This document shows positions 1 to 11,399 of a stretch of 64,000 nucleotides of DNA, piece by piece. Each line of letters begins with the position of its first letter. Position 1 is the stretch's first letter. Position numbers and translations under genes: made by a program. This stretch comes from Homarus americanus. Taxonomy: Eukaryota > Arthropoda > Malacostraca > Decapoda > Nephropidae. The stretch lies in the NCBI RefSeq assembly GCF_018991925.1, contig NW_024744357.1:2194161-2258160 (forward strand), given 5' to 3'. The notes under the pieces are model-generated. The model ran no database searches, was not told where the DNA came from, and saw only the letters and a list, made by a program, of their open reading frames with translations.

Positions 1-330
1 CCAGGCTAAGTTTGACGTTATCTTGGTCGGTAGCTTGTGAAGTGGTTTGGTCGGGGGGTTCTTTTATCGTCCATTATGAGGGGAAAATTTATCCTATGAT
101 CCTTTGAGAATTCATCTTTTTGTCGTAGTTTAAATATGTCGTTAAGATGCGATTTTAAAGTTTCCAATTACAAGGAAAAACTTTTCCTACGAGGCTTTGA
201 GAATCTGTAGTTTGTGTGTAGATTAGATGCGGGTTTTTTTTCAGCACTTAAGGGAAATTTTCACCTACGAACTTTTGAGGCTCTATCATAGTACCTCAGC
301 TTAAGTGAGTCTACGTGTTATCACAGCTAA
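1..330. repeat. Degenerate ~100-bp tandem repeat
   Basis: Three to four diverged units share a core like AAGGGAAATTTTCACCTACG followed by a CTTTGAGAATCTGT-like end (cores near 77-111, 166-214, 243-286 and a tail near 335-352). Related single copies occur near 5350-5400 and, inverted, near 36990-37030, so it is a dispersed family. No coding potential is seen. Confidence 0.45.
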
Positions 331-797
331 TAACTTACGAAGCTCTGAGAATATGGTTCCCAATATTCAATTTAAAAATGTTCCCAAGCCTAATTGCCAA
401 GGAATATTATATAAACAACGCAAAAAAAAAAACTATGATGGCCTTCGTGTGTGTGCTGTATATGGGTGGTTGACAATACTACTACTACACACATCTGTCC
501 GTTCTGGTGTGTAGAGGCAACACTTATTATATATTTACCCCACAAACAAAAAGAAGAAACCATAATTTGTAGGCGGCATTCCCGGCATATTTCCCTCGAA
601 CGACCGCCACGTCCAACACCGTGTATATATTTTGATGACAAGGTCGTTGTCTGATTGGCCCGTTCCTGTTCTGACTTAACGCCACTTCTTTTGTTTTATT
701 TGCCTCCCGTGCGATATTTTTTTTTTTCAATTAGTAAGTTGTTTATTGTTGGTAATTGGTGAGTGAAGTGTTGATTATTGTCATCATTATATTGCTA

Positions 798-798
<1 letters not shown>
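331..798. other. Anonymous AT-rich DNA
   Basis: Short open frames on both strands show no recognisable domain. No repeat family or gene is recognised. Confidence 0.6.

Positions 799-868
<70 letters not shown>
799..868. repeat. (ATT)n microsatellite
   Basis: Uninterrupted ATT trinucleotide array of about 70 bp. The poly-Tyr frame over it is a repeat artefact. Confidence 0.97.
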
Positions 869-869
<1 letters not shown>

Positions 870-1929
870 TTTTCTTTCCCTCTATCTCTGGTCCTAAGAA
901 CACTCGGAAACAAGCATCTGATGTCAGCTGGCCCTTATTACCATTATTATTATAAGCAGCATCCGCCTTCGGTTTCTTCTCGTGATAAACCGCTAATTAA
1001 CCGGACAAAGAACACCTGGTCAATAATTAAGGATGGACACAGGTGATGGTGTTCCGCAAGGTGGCTCCTATCCTCCCACGGTGTTCAATAATGACGACCT
1101 TCAGTATCTTGCTCCCGGATCATCCTCCAACTTCAAATGTTTCAGCGCCGGATGTTTTAAACTCACATCGACACATCTTGCGTGATGCATTATATACTTT
1201 AGTGTGACATAGACCTGACTGATGCACAAACACTAACAGAGACAGAAAATATTGTAAATTTCCTATTATTTGAGGCCAGTTTCATTCATTTCGTAGGGCG
1301 TGTTACAGAGATACAGACAATCTGATGTGAACGAAACAAAAGCCATCACATTTCGTAACAAAAATTAGGTTGATTAGCTTCTCTTACCCTCATGGCCTGA
1401 TATGTACTTGTTCTCAGTGGTTATCGTGCACAGTATAAAGTTATCGTGATGAAGGAAGGGGAGTTATTCTTACAGGTGATCGTTTAAGTCATCGTACTCA
1501 AAATTATAAGTCGTCGTACTCAAGATTATACAGTAAGTCGTCATACTCAGAAATATTCGTACTCAAGATTACAGGTCGTCATTCTCAGAAATATTCGTAC
1601 CCAACATTACAAGTCGTCATACTCAGAAATTAAGTCATACTTAACAAGTCAAACTGTTGTACTTTGATCCGCATTATCAAGGTTCACGCGATCTGCGACA
1701 TAAACAAAATTGACAAAATATCATCACAATTTCACCGAGAATCTACGTAACAAGTTGTATTTTTTTATCCACAGAAGTAAAAAAAATATATGAAGCATTA
1801 AGAACCTAACATTATGTTGTACTGAGTCAGTTAAGTCCTCACGTCAACAGTTATGGGGAAATATAACATGAATACATTTAGGAGTTGTAAATTTAAAGCA
1901 GTATCGAGTAAAAGTGAGAGTGGATCCAA
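869..1929. other. Anonymous DNA with a short 35-40 bp direct repeat
   Basis: At about 1487-1650 a unit containing AAGTCGTCATACTCAGAAAT recurs about five times with variation (GTCGTACTCAAGATTACA alternates with it). The rest shows no gene or known element. Confidence 0.55.
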
Positions 1930-2082
1930 TAGCCAAGGCAACATAAACCTTCAGTACGAGAGGAGACAGCGTTGCCAGCACTGCACTCGACAACCTTCAT
2001 TTCCCAACTTTTATAGACAGTGTCCCAAGATCGAACCACTGTACTTTAGGACCGGAGGCGTGAGCTGTATCCACTAGGTAGC
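1930..2082 (-). mobile_element. tRNA-derived SINE (family 1)
   Basis: On the minus strand a tRNA-like head is visible: an A-box-like stretch over the ACCTAGTGGATACAGCTCAC region, then a B-box-like GGTTCGATC about 30 bases on. The adjoining body, including GCACTGCACTCGACA on the plus strand, recurs at 14965-15112. Pol III box spacing is typical of tRNA-derived SINEs. It is too diverged to be a working tRNA gene. Confidence 0.5.
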
Positions 2083-2265
2083 TGTTTCCTATCTTTCACT
2101 AGACAGTGAAAGATATTAATTGACTCATCACTTTTGCTAGCGGTAGTCTCACATGAACAGTCGCTTGATGAACACACTTTAAACTTGTATATATGTAAAT
2201 GGAATACAGCACAGTGATGCATAACAAGTGCTCAGCATACTTGTATATAAACAAGGTCATTGTAC

Positions 2266-2460
2266 ATTACGTGAAGATTAGCCCTCAGTTTATTTCCCCT
2301 AACGCTAACCTATCCTAGCTTAACTTAACCTCGTTACCTAGCGTAACCTAATCTAACCTAGCATAGCCTTGTCTAATATAGCCTAATCTAACCCCTCAAG
2401 GAAGCGTTAAGGTGTTTTAATCAAGCGGAATAAGCCAGAATGTTTAATCTTCATGTGATG
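2266..2460. mobile_element. TIR element with CCTAA-rich core (copy 1)
   Basis: Left end reads GTGAAGATTAGCCCTCAG; right end reads AATAAGCC...TTTAATCTTCATGTGATG, its inverse. The core is rich in CTAACCTA and contains AGCGTTAAGGTG. The same plan recurs at six further places in the window, most clearly at 18646-19958 and 45186-45361. No ORF is present, so it is a non-autonomous element. Confidence 0.55.
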
Positions 2461-2825
2461 CGCCATTTTCATGAATTAATTAGTTAGTTACATGTCTTTT
2501 CAAGTCTTCATTCAGAGGTTAACACTAAACACGACACACGAACCTTTGAGAATTAGGCCCCTAAAGTTTGGTAAATTATGACACACAAGAGAAAACCGCA
2601 ACGACAACTTTCGCTTTCCCACGACGACTCCAGTACCGAGCGCTGACGTAATATTTTGTTTACAAGTTCAGGGGAGACTCTCTTATTACTGTTGATTGAT
2701 GGAGGGTCGGGACTTAAACATGGATTTTTTACCCCCTGTCTGTCTGTCTATTTGTCAATCTTCCGTCTATTTTTCGGATGTTCCTTCTCCATTTATCTCT
2801 TTCTGTATTTTTTCCTCTCTCATTC

Positions 2826-2828
<3 letters not shown>

Positions 2829-2869
<41 letters not shown>

Positions 2870-2870
2870 C
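2829..2870. repeat. (CA)n/(TA)n microsatellite
   Basis: CA dinucleotide array passing into a short TA run. Flanking DNA from 2461 to 2828 shows nothing recognisable. Confidence 0.95.
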
Positions 2871-2993
2871 CTCACTACCTTGTATCAATCGACCTGTGGG
2901 CTGACCTCATGTGTACTGTAGCGTGTATATATGAATGCCAGACGGGGCCACGGCCTGACAGTTATATACAGTATTGGGTATTGCTATCACTAA

Positions 2994-2994
<1 letters not shown>

Positions 2995-3025
<31 letters not shown>
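2995..3025. repeat. (CT)n microsatellite
   Basis: Pure CT array. The open frame of about 200 codons across both microsatellites (2696-3313) depends on the repeats and has no domain. Nothing is recognised at 3026-3437. Confidence 0.95.
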
Positions 3026-3028
<3 letters not shown>

Positions 3029-3435
3029 CTTATATGTTACTGCTCGTTATTACACCCGTCTTTTCTTCATTTCGCTTCCTGCATCTTTACTCACTTGCAA
3101 CATTCACAGGAAGAGGAAAACTATATGTTATTCATGGTATTTGTGTTGGGAAATTTATCATACAGTGGGCATAAGCGAAATGTAAACAATGTCGTCTGTA
3201 CAGGGGCACAAGTTATCGCATTTAGAATGTTTTTGTTAATTGTGTGGTCAAACTTATCTCTATACTTGGCAATATCTGGGGTCGTATATGTGATTGTTAA
3301 TTATCAGAAGTAAAGGCCTGACGTTCATTATAAACTAGTTAGAATCACACGTTAACATGGCTACTCAGTTTAATACATTCTGAGTACATTGTGGTTAAAA
3401 ATCTTATCCCCCTTTACCGCCATAACCCTTTGGAT

Positions 3436-3544
<109 letters not shown>

Positions 3545-3775
3545 CGGTGATGTTCTCTCGTGTATAAATTGACCTTGAGTAAACGAAGGTCGTTAATGCC
3601 TTACAATAACAGACTGCGCAACAAGTTATCGCCACAGTGTTAAGCTGCACCACTCCCAGTCACCCATGTGAAGGAGGTTCTCTCTACAGGTACTACGGCT
3701 AAACATTGTTGAAGCATCACTGATCCAGGTTTTAGCAATATTTCGCAAGTTTCATTGAGTTCACTGGAAGAATCG

Positions 3776-4036
3776 TCACCCTAGCTTATTTCACCTGAAG
3801 ACTCGCCCACAGCTAATCTAACCTTACCTAACCTCCCCAGGTAGCGTTATGGTGTTTAATCACTGAGTGAAATAAGCTGGGGTGCAAATCTTCAGTCGAA
3901 ATAAGCTGGGAGAGGCGACTCTTCAGGAGAAATATACATGAGTAGTGAATCTTCCCGTGAAATAAGCTGTGGCAACAGATCTTGAGGTGAAACAGGCTGT
4001 AAAATAACCTCGGGAAGGGGTCTAATCTTCAGGTGT
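3776..4036. mobile_element. TIR element with CCTAA core (copy 2)
   Basis: Left end AGCTTATTTCACCTGAAGA, core with CTAACCTTACCTAACCTCCC and AGGTAGCGTTATGGTG, then three or four degenerate right-end units of the form GTGAAATAAGCTG...ATCTTCAGGTG. This is an early, diverged version of the right-end multiplication that forms the large array at 18.8-19.96 kb. Confidence 0.6.
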
Positions 4037-5506
4037 TTCACATCCTCAATTAACACACAGGTGAAGCTTAATTATCGTCACCTTCAGGTAATGAGCAGAC
4101 ATGGCCAGCTAACTTATATCTGCACAACAGTGTAAAGTGAAGTGATTATGTACGCTGATTATGTTAGCATGACGACTCGACGCAGTGAATTTAATAGTGT
4201 GTGTGTGTGTGTGTGTGTATTTCTACTTGCTGGTTTACTCTTTACTAATTTCTCTCTCTCTCTTTCCTTACACCTTTCTTGTACTGTTCTTCCTGACCAT
4301 GTTTCTCCCATTCTTCTCTGTTTCCCTTCTTCTACTCCGATGAAAGAGGTGGTAGTGAAGGTAATATAATACATAAGTAGTTGTAATGATGATGTTAGTC
4401 CTAGTTGAGGTGAGGTTAGGGCGTCATGTAAACGTAGACAAATTGAAGTTTTAAAGAAGGTCAAAGTCGCGACATTTAAAGGTTACCGTCAATGGAAAGG
4501 TAAGTAAAAAGTTATCATGAACCAAGGTATCGCAAATCAAGTCATTTATATTAAAAGATTATCGTACACATGGCATCACACTAAATGTAAACAAAAGACT
4601 ATCATCACAAACTCTCTCACTTATCGGGTAATGAAGGTCATATTGTCGTATTTAAAAACAAATTCATTTAAATCATTTTATGTGTTGGTTTATGAGAAGG
4701 ACACTTGTGACAGCTTAAATATGTAGAGCAAAGTGGCACAAGGCGATACCCACACGGAGTAAAAGGTGAATTGTTATACAGAGGCGTAATGTCGTCACAA
4801 CTGTGTGCTCATTATTTTTTTTTACAAGACTTGAATGCTGTTTGTTTTATAAGACCTCATGTTCTTGTTTTGTTTGTGACGTCACACAGGAAGTTGTGTT
4901 AACTCAGGGTTGAGTAAAACAATGGAGGAAGACGTTGATAAATACCCCGTCTTGGAACACGATAAAAATAATAATAATAATGATGATAATAATAATAATA
5001 GATAAAAATAAAAACAATGACAATAATAACAACAACTATAATAATAATAATAATAGAAAAAAAGACCATTCATCCTTAACAACCTAAGACCCCCCCCAAA
5101 AAAATAAAATCACAATAGCTTGACAAACTATCCCCAAACTTTACCACAGACAAAAAAAAAATCACAATACCAATTTTTTCTCGTATCATTGTCAGTGTCA
5201 TAAAACAGGAACTATATTCTTTCAAAAAATAAGATATTTTTCCTTTCTTGGTAACTATGGACGAGAGAGTGAATCTATATAAGTTAATAGCGCCACTGTG
5301 TAACATGGACGCTATTTTAGGCTGCTATTTATACGCCGGAGATTAAGTCAAGTTGTGGGGGAATTTTTTTTTGCCATACATGAGTCTTTGAGAATCTGTG
5401 CATTAGAGTGTCAGCTGGAGAGAAGTGTATTGATGTACTCTGTCTCTCACTGTACCTCATTCTCTCTCTCTCACACACCATACCTCAGTCTCTCTCTCTC
5501 TACTTC

Positions 5507-5510
<4 letters not shown>
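4037..5510. other. Anonymous DNA with microsatellites
   Basis: Contains a (GT)n array at 4197-4219, a broken AAT/ACA-rich stretch at about 4966-5056, and poly-A tracts. No coding region or known element is recognised. Confidence 0.6.

Positions 5511-5558
<48 letters not shown>
5511..5558. repeat. (CT)n microsatellite
   Basis: Pure CT array of about 48 bp, preceded by shorter CT/CA runs. From 5559 to 5952 only a short GA array near 5698-5717 is seen. Confidence 0.95.
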
Positions 5559-5559
<1 letters not shown>

Positions 5560-5952
5560 GCACAGGTAAAACAGTCATTAGAAAGTCCCATATTACTGCT
5601 CATTAGGTGACTTGCAGTTCCCCTTCCCCACCTTGATGTTCTTGTGATGGGCCGAGTGATGACCACCTTAGTCCTCACTCAAGGTTACGGCCTATGGGAG
5701 AGAGAGAGAGAGAGAGAATCGATGTGAATGTCATAGTTTTAAGTGAATCCATTAACTGGATTCTTTCAGCACTAATGAAAAGAGAAAAACATTCAAACTT
5801 ATGAATCTCTTAAGTGACTCATTTATAAACACCAATTAAAATAAATAACTAAAGTGCATTCTTACGACACCACTTAAGGGAAATATTCTTGCGTGGCATC
5901 TACCTACCTAAGCCTTGAGCCCTTAATGACTGTGAAAGTAAACAAGTGTAAT

Positions 5953-6946
5953 GACTAGACCAGTGGTTCTCAACCTTTTTCACACCATTCCCCTCTTGAG
6001 GAATTTTCAACATCCTCGTGGCCTCCTTCATTTTTCTCCCAGAACAGACAAACAGACAAGTGATAAAGACTAAAGAATGATAAAGAAGGACAGATAAATA
6101 GGACAAGAGTTAGAATGGCAAACACACACACACACACACATTCACATAACACGCCCATGCACTCACACATAAAGCACACATACAGTCATGCACAAACATG
6201 CACACAGGTAAACATTCACACTCAAGCTAGCAAGCTGAAGTGTACTTCCTGTAAGCAAGAACACGCCTCCTTTGACAAGCACTGCCCAACTTGGAAGAAT
6301 GAGAAGAATAGTGAGTCATACCAATTTAGCACTAAAAATGGTAGGATTATATAATTAAAGAATAAGAATGAACAACAATGGCACCAATAAATAAGGAAAT
6401 AATTAATAAATAAAGTGTACAAATATTTCACCCACGTAAAGCAGCGACCACATGAATTATGAAACAAAATAAGTAACACCAATTACGGAGTATATTATGC
6501 TTGAGTCAAGCTCAAACACAATATATGGTTTAGAGACAATACACTCCACTGTTTTCGTGATGTTATCCCAGGCCAGACTGAGATCATTCGGTCCTATCAT
6601 CACTTGCAAAGGGATGACACACGGACACGTACTGAACAGGTCAGTTCAGCAGCTCGGTCCAGCGCCTGTCACACAGACAGGGACTGGGCCTGTGAAATCT
6701 TAAATAATCCGTAAAAAATAAAAAAATTAGCACCAGAGTATGTAAATATTAAAATTGTATTGTCGTTATGATTAAACAAAATGACAAAAAAGAATGAAAA
6801 TTCTCTTCTGCCAAGTCAAAATAAGTAATACAAGTTTTGTTTAATTCAGATTCCCAACATTATTTGGAAATGTACAATTTATAACAGCTCGCCGTGGCCC
6901 CCCTAAATTCTTGCCGTGGCTCAGGTTGAGAACCACTGGACTAGAC
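5953..6946. mobile_element. Non-autonomous hAT transposon with perfect 8-bp TSD
   Basis: The element spans 5961-6938 (978 bp). It begins CAGTGGTTCTCAACCT and ends with the exact inverse AGGTTGAGAACCACTG. It is flanked by identical 8-bp direct repeats GACTAGAC at 5953-5960 and 6939-6946. An 8-bp duplication together with a CAGTGGTTCTCAACC terminus is diagnostic of the hAT superfamily. No transposase frame is visible, so it must have been mobilised in trans. It carries CA microsatellite and a retrotransposon zinc-knuckle fragment at 6232-6330. Confidence 0.92.
6232..6330 (+). pseudogene. LINE ORF1 (gag-like) zinc-knuckle fragment
   Basis: The plus-frame translation contains CTSCKQEHASFDKHCPTW (Cys codons from 6241 to 6285), a C-x2-C-x3-H-x6-C knuckle followed by a Trp and a Lys/Glu-rich segment. 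This spacing and the trailing C-P-x-W are typical of the last knuckle in ORF1 of Jockey/I-type LINEs. The reading frame upstream dissolves into CA repeat. It lies inside the hAT element and so was captured by it or inserted before its spread. Confidence 0.55.
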
Positions 6947-7529
6947 CGTTATTACCACATCTAGGCGACCACAGCGATCCTTCACGGTGGTAATAACAAA
7001 GAGAATCTTCTGTTTTGACCGCTAAGTGCTCAAGGTCGCGAGATTGTTGTTTAGCAGCTTTGTTTTAGCGCCTTAAATTCAGTGCACAATTTCCAGCCAG
7101 ATTCTCCCGCCATAATTACCCCCCTCAATAGACATTCCCGCCAGAATTACCCGCCAAAAGTTGTTGCCGTTTTAAATTCTTTCCGTTATCAACTTGCAAA
7201 AAAAAAAAAATCCACTGAAATTAGCTGCCGAAACTTGCAAAATCTTCCCACAGCTCACCCAAACTTCCTTCCATGATCCTATGATATAAATTCCTTCCAA
7301 AACTTTCTCTACATAGATACCCTCGTAATTTTCCCGCCAATATTTCCCGCCTGAACTGCAGTGTCAAAGTTTCAGGGCGCAGGGCAGTGTGGTCAACAGT
7401 AGTGGATATAGCGTGTTATTAACCGCTAATGGCTTATTACTCAAGAGAGGTGAGCAATAGCAGTGCAGTACAAGTTCTTATACAGAATATACGATCACAA
7501 CAACAGCAACAGATTCAGCTGCTGCTTTT
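6947..7529. other. Anonymous DNA with clustered CCCGCC motifs
   Basis: Between about 7100 and 7350 the motif CCCGCC occurs about six times, including TTTTCCCGCCAATATTTCCC near 7330, which resembles paired E2F-type sites. No promoter or gene is evident next to it. The same motif appears singly elsewhere (13650, 15812, 20826), so it may be part of an old repeat. Confidence 0.35.
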
Positions 7530-8398
7530 TTTTAACGTGGCCTCCAGCCTCCCCCAATAGCCACTCCTTCGTCGTCATTTTATTACCTTAATATTAAATA
7601 TCCTAATATATAAGTAGCTATCCTAGCTGTGTTGAGTTAGTTGAACCGCAGATCTATGCGGCATTCAGTGACTGTTGCCTCATAGTCAATATGTGTGGCT
7701 GTTATCTGCTTTGGGGCCGAAGATCTTGTTTCCCTGTGGCAAAACAATGCAGACCTAAGTTGAGAGAAGGACAGTCGACATCTCAACCAGGCTGCAGCGT
7801 AACTTCTGGGCTGCTACTTTTGTTCAGATAACACCTCGACCAGTCTAGCATAGAAGCATCTGGATCATGCCTTCATCCTGCCAGCGGTTGTGAACACCAG
7901 AGGAGTGAAGCTGCCTTGATCAACATTCTGAATTCTCACCGCTTATTCCCTGTTCTTGTCGTTCTCGTTCCTCTCCTGTGTAGCCTCGAAAGATAGGTGA
8001 CAGTGACATGCGGCCATGGGGTCAAATATCCTGACATCAAAGAAGGCTCACTGTCTCAGTGTCCAGAATCCCTGAGCACTGACGTTCACACGGGCTTCGT
8101 TGGATGTGTTGGAAGTCCTGTGATGGAGATTCTCACTATCCATTGGAAGGAGGGTCGGTTCCACCTTGATGGTCGTGGCAGATTTCCTTCAACATATTCA
8201 CTGTCAGATTACTTAATTCGTTATGCCTCATGCACAAGAAGCATGGTCGATGTGATAGGATAAGCCACACACGCATTGGGTGGGCAGATCTTCTACTGGC
8301 CAACCATACCTTAGAGCAATGGAGTCTGTAAATTCTTGTTTGTTGGGCCCTCTGCTCATATCGGTAATGCTGTGAACCAGTTCGAGGCACCCAACTCA
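7530..8398 (-). mobile_element. Retroelement C-terminal region with zinc-knuckle/nuclease-like domain, decayed (copy 1)
   Basis: Minus-strand translation in broken frames reads in order: a W-P-V-x-D-L-P segment, a Cys-rich stretch with the C-x-C...DHA..C pattern, a RHNE...LT.NMLKEICHD segment, an FFDVRIFDPMA-like motif, and a short tail. The C-x2-C...H...C motif followed by an acidic catalytic-type core is what restriction-like-endonuclease retroelements carry after the reverse transcriptase. Family placement is inference. Homologous copies lie at 9230-9640 and 21640-22440. The 3' tail near 7535-7590 matches 21540-21600. It continues upstream as 8870-9210, separated by the insertion at 8407-8835. 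Confidence 0.7.
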
Positions 8399-8843
8399 TG
8401 TGCTATGGCTCCTGGTCACTTGGCCGACAGACGTTTGGCCGACGGACATTTCACCGACGGACATTTCACTGATGGACATTTGGCCGAACGGACATTTAGC
8501 CGAATGGACAAATGGCCGAACCTAACCTAACCTAACCTATACAAATGTGCAAAAAAGAATTTTCTATCATGCAAATATTTCACATTGCAATTATGTTATC
8601 TTTTTATCCTGTGTTTTATAAAACAAATACATTGTAAAGAAGAAATAAAAGATAAATAAAAGGCCATATGTCCATTCGCCCAAATGTTCGTTCTACTAAT
8701 TGTCAGTTCGGTCTATTGTCCGTTCGGCCAAATGTCTGTCGGCTCAATGTCCGTTCGGTCAAATGTCCGTCAGTGAAAAGTCCGTCAGTCAAATGTCCGT
8801 CGGCCAAATGTCCTTCGACCATCTGTCCGGCCACGTGTGCTAT
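8399..8843. mobile_element. Fold-back element with repetitive inverted ends and 8-bp TSD
   Basis: The insertion spans 8407-8835. Its left end is a run of about 15-bp units such as GGCCGACGGACATTT on one strand. Its right end (from about 8668) is the same unit inverted, AAATGTCCGTCGGCC. A short CCTAA run and an AT-rich spacer sit between. The 8-mer TGTGCTAT is present at both 8399-8406 and 8836-8843. The sequences outside the two 8-mers are consecutive parts of the same retroelement protein, so this is a clean insertion. No ORF is present. Confidence 0.8.
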
Positions 8844-8869
8844 AGATACCTTTTTTTCTCAAGTTCACT

Positions 8870-9210
8870 GACAGTTGTTGAAGTTTAACACTTTGGGTGT
8901 GCTGCTGGTTTCTCATAATGGACTGTAGAATTTTGTGTAATTCGTTGGTATTCACCTGACTTGCTGCATCCTGAGCTACTATGTGCTCAGTGAGGGCTGC
9001 CGTGAGCTTGACAGAGTTCTGGTGTTCAGTGGCAGCAAGCTCTTCTGGATTAGTCATTCCCATTCCTCCCAGTCTCAGTGGTAGTTCAAGGAGTGCCCTT
9101 TTTGCTGGGGTGAAGTGATGGTTTTTCAAGAGTTTTAAAATAAAAGAGACCCTAATGGGTTCTTCTAGAGGGTGGAGGAGGGGTTCTATGTCATGGATAG
9201 TGCGCATCAA
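8870..9210 (-). mobile_element. Retroelement RT C-terminal fragment (same copy as 7530-8398)
   Basis: A minus-strand frame encodes LLELPLRLGGMGMTNPEELA followed by a Thr/Glu-rich helix and a KKGIYS end. The P-x-R-x-GG-x-G motif is found C-terminal to the polymerase domain in a class of invertebrate RT elements. This segment should precede the Cys-rich region at 8398-7530. The fold-back insertion separates the two. Confidence 0.65.
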
Positions 9211-9229
9211 GTAGTCCAGCGATGCTCGA

Positions 9230-9640
9230 CTCCGTGTGTGAACGCCGTAAACGCTGCCTGTGGCTCAGTTATTAGTAATATCAGACAGAACTTGGATTTC
9301 GTTCACTCACTCATTTAACAGAGGAGTGAAGTTCCCTTGATCAGATTCTGATTTATCATAGCATATGCCCTCTTCTTGTCGTTCTCGTTCCTCCTGTGTG
9401 CAGCCTCGAGAGATAGTTCACGGTAACATGCGGCCATGGGGTCGAATATCGTGATACCAAAGAAGGCTCGCTGTCCCCGCGACCAGAATCCTCGAGACTG
9501 ACGTCCACACGAGTTTCGCTGGCTGTGTTGAAAGTCCTGTGATGGAGATTTTCACCGTGACTCCGTGGCACATTTCCCTCATCATACTCCCTGTGATATC
9601 CCCTACTTCGTCAGGTGTCATGCATACGAAGCCACTAATA
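9230..9640 (-). mobile_element. Second partial copy of the same retroelement C-terminus
   Basis: Minus-strand translation repeats the EMCHGVTV..., ENLHHRTFNTAS... and ARVDVSLEDS-like segments and the HIRPHGRM-region seen at 7990-8180. It lies upstream of the first copy in the same orientation, so it is a separate insertion or a rearranged duplicate. Frames are broken. Confidence 0.6.
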
Positions 9641-9745
9641 CTGCGACTACTAATGCTCCCACTACGGCTGCTACTATTACTGCTACTGTAACTATTACTA
9701 CTACTACTACGGTACTACTAAAGCTACTACTACTACTACAAAAAT
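9635..9745. repeat. (ACT)n-rich imperfect microsatellite
   Basis: ACT/GCT trinucleotides dominate, immediately upstream of a LINE copy. It has no gene content. Confidence 0.85.
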
Positions 9746-9749
9746 TTAC

Positions 9750-11380
9750 GACAGGTTGGATGTGAGTAGGGCGCATGGACCGGACGGAATACCCCCTCGT
9801 GTTCTGAGGGAGTGTGCTGAAGCTCTGGCCCCTGTGCTTGCTCGCCTCTTTCGCCTCTGCCTCAAAGCCCAAACTTTTCCTTCTTGGAAGCATGCCTTGG
9901 TTCAGCCCATCCCGAAGAAGGGTGACCATTCTAATCCCTCTAACTATCGCCCCGTTGCCCTAACTTCATCCCTCTCTAAGATTTTTTAAACTTTCTTAAA
10001 CTCTCATTTTCTCCGTCACCTTGAACGCCTTTCTCTTTTGTTGGATCACCAGTATGGCTTTCGCTAGGCGAGATCTACTGGTGATCTGCTCTCCTACTGC
10101 ACCCATCTTTGGTCATCCTCTCTTAGTGATTATGGGGAAACTTTCGTCGTGGCCCTCGACATCTCCAAAGCATTTGACAGGGTATGGCACAAGTCTTTGC
10201 TATCTAAATTTCCCTCTTCTGGTTTCTCTCCCCCACTTTGTTTTCTAATCTCTAGCTTCCTTGACAACCGATCCATGGCAGTTGTTGTCGAGGGATCGAT
10301 CTCTCGCTCTTTTTCTACCAATAGTGGTGTCCCACAGGGTTCTGTTCTTTCACCTACTCTCATCCTTCTTTTTATCAATTATTTACTTCACACTACAACT
10401 AATTCTATCCATTCTTAAGCTGATGATTCTACTCTTCACTCTTCTTCACATTTTCTCCTTCCCCCTAACTCTCAAACTAGATCTGTTTCTAGAGCTGATA
10501 TCATTACTTCTATCAATGCGGATCTGTGCAGCATCTCCGAATGGGGAGGTACAAACTTGGTTAAATTTAATAGTAATAAAACTCAATATTTACCAATTAC
10601 ACTTGCTAAATTAGACGACCTCCCACCAATTACATTTCAGGACGCTATCATCCTGCCAAATTCTGAAATAAATATGTTTGGCCTCACCATTTCCTCCACT
10701 ATGTCCTGGAAATCACACATCCTTAGTATAACTAAAGCTGCCTCCCGAAAGTTGGGAACGCTGTACAGATGCCGCAGCTACTTCACTCCTGAGCAGTTGC
10801 TCCAAGTATATAAGGGATTCATTCGTCCCAACTTGGAGTACTGCTCTCATATCTGGGGTGGCTCTTCTTCTGTCCATCTGTTAGATAGGGTGGAATCAAA
10901 GGCATTTCGTCTTATTAACTCTCCTCCTTTAGTTAATAATCTCTCTTCCCTTTCTCTTCGCCGCAATGTTACTTCACTCTCTCTCTCTTTTACAGGTGCT
11001 TTAACGGGCATTGTTCGGTGGATTTGGCATCCTGTGTACCGCCAGCAAGGCCGTGGGCTCGTAACACACGTCTTGCCCGCGGTGCCCACCGTTTCTCTGT
11101 GGATGTCGGTCACGCGAGAATAACCCGTTATGGTACCTCCTTGTTTCCTCACACAGCCAAACTGGAATGCTCTGCCTCCTTCTGTGTTTCCATACTCATA
11201 CAATCTGTCTCACTTTAAAAAGCTGGGTTTCCGGCATCTTCGTGGTGTACGTTAACACAGTATAACCTTTTTCTACTCTCTATACAATTTCTTTCTATTC
11301 TTATTTTTTCGCTCCCCAGGCCCCGTTGTGGGTCGTTTGACCTGTGCCCGGGTGAGCTAATTCCCGTAAAGAAAAAAAAT
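9750..11380 (+). mobile_element. LINE-A copy 1: non-LTR retrotransposon RT, degenerate
   Basis: Successive plus-strand frames give the reverse-transcriptase blocks in order: HGPDGIPPRVLREC (about 9770), PIPKKGDHSNPSNYRPVA (about 9910-9960), KAFDRVWHKSL (about 10165-10200), SGVPQGSVLSPT (about 10325-10360), an ADD catalytic box preceded by a stop (about 10416), the thumb with FGLTISSTMSWKSHI, and a C-terminal CVPPARPWARNTRLARGAHR segment (11018-11220). At least one in-frame stop (9987) and several frameshifts make it dead. The 3' tail at about 11318-11380 (CCCCAGGCCCCG...GTGCCCGGGTGAGC...GTAAAG plus poly-A) recurs at 23987-24060, 49665-49740 and 62948-63020. The clade is probably Jockey/I-type, which I cannot assign firmly. 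Confidence 0.9.
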
Positions 11381-11399
11381 GCCGCTACACTAACCAATA

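Noticed and set aside
2696..3313. 205-codon plus-strand ORF
   Set aside because: It depends on CA and CT microsatellites (poly-Thr/His and Leu/Ser) and has no recognisable domain.
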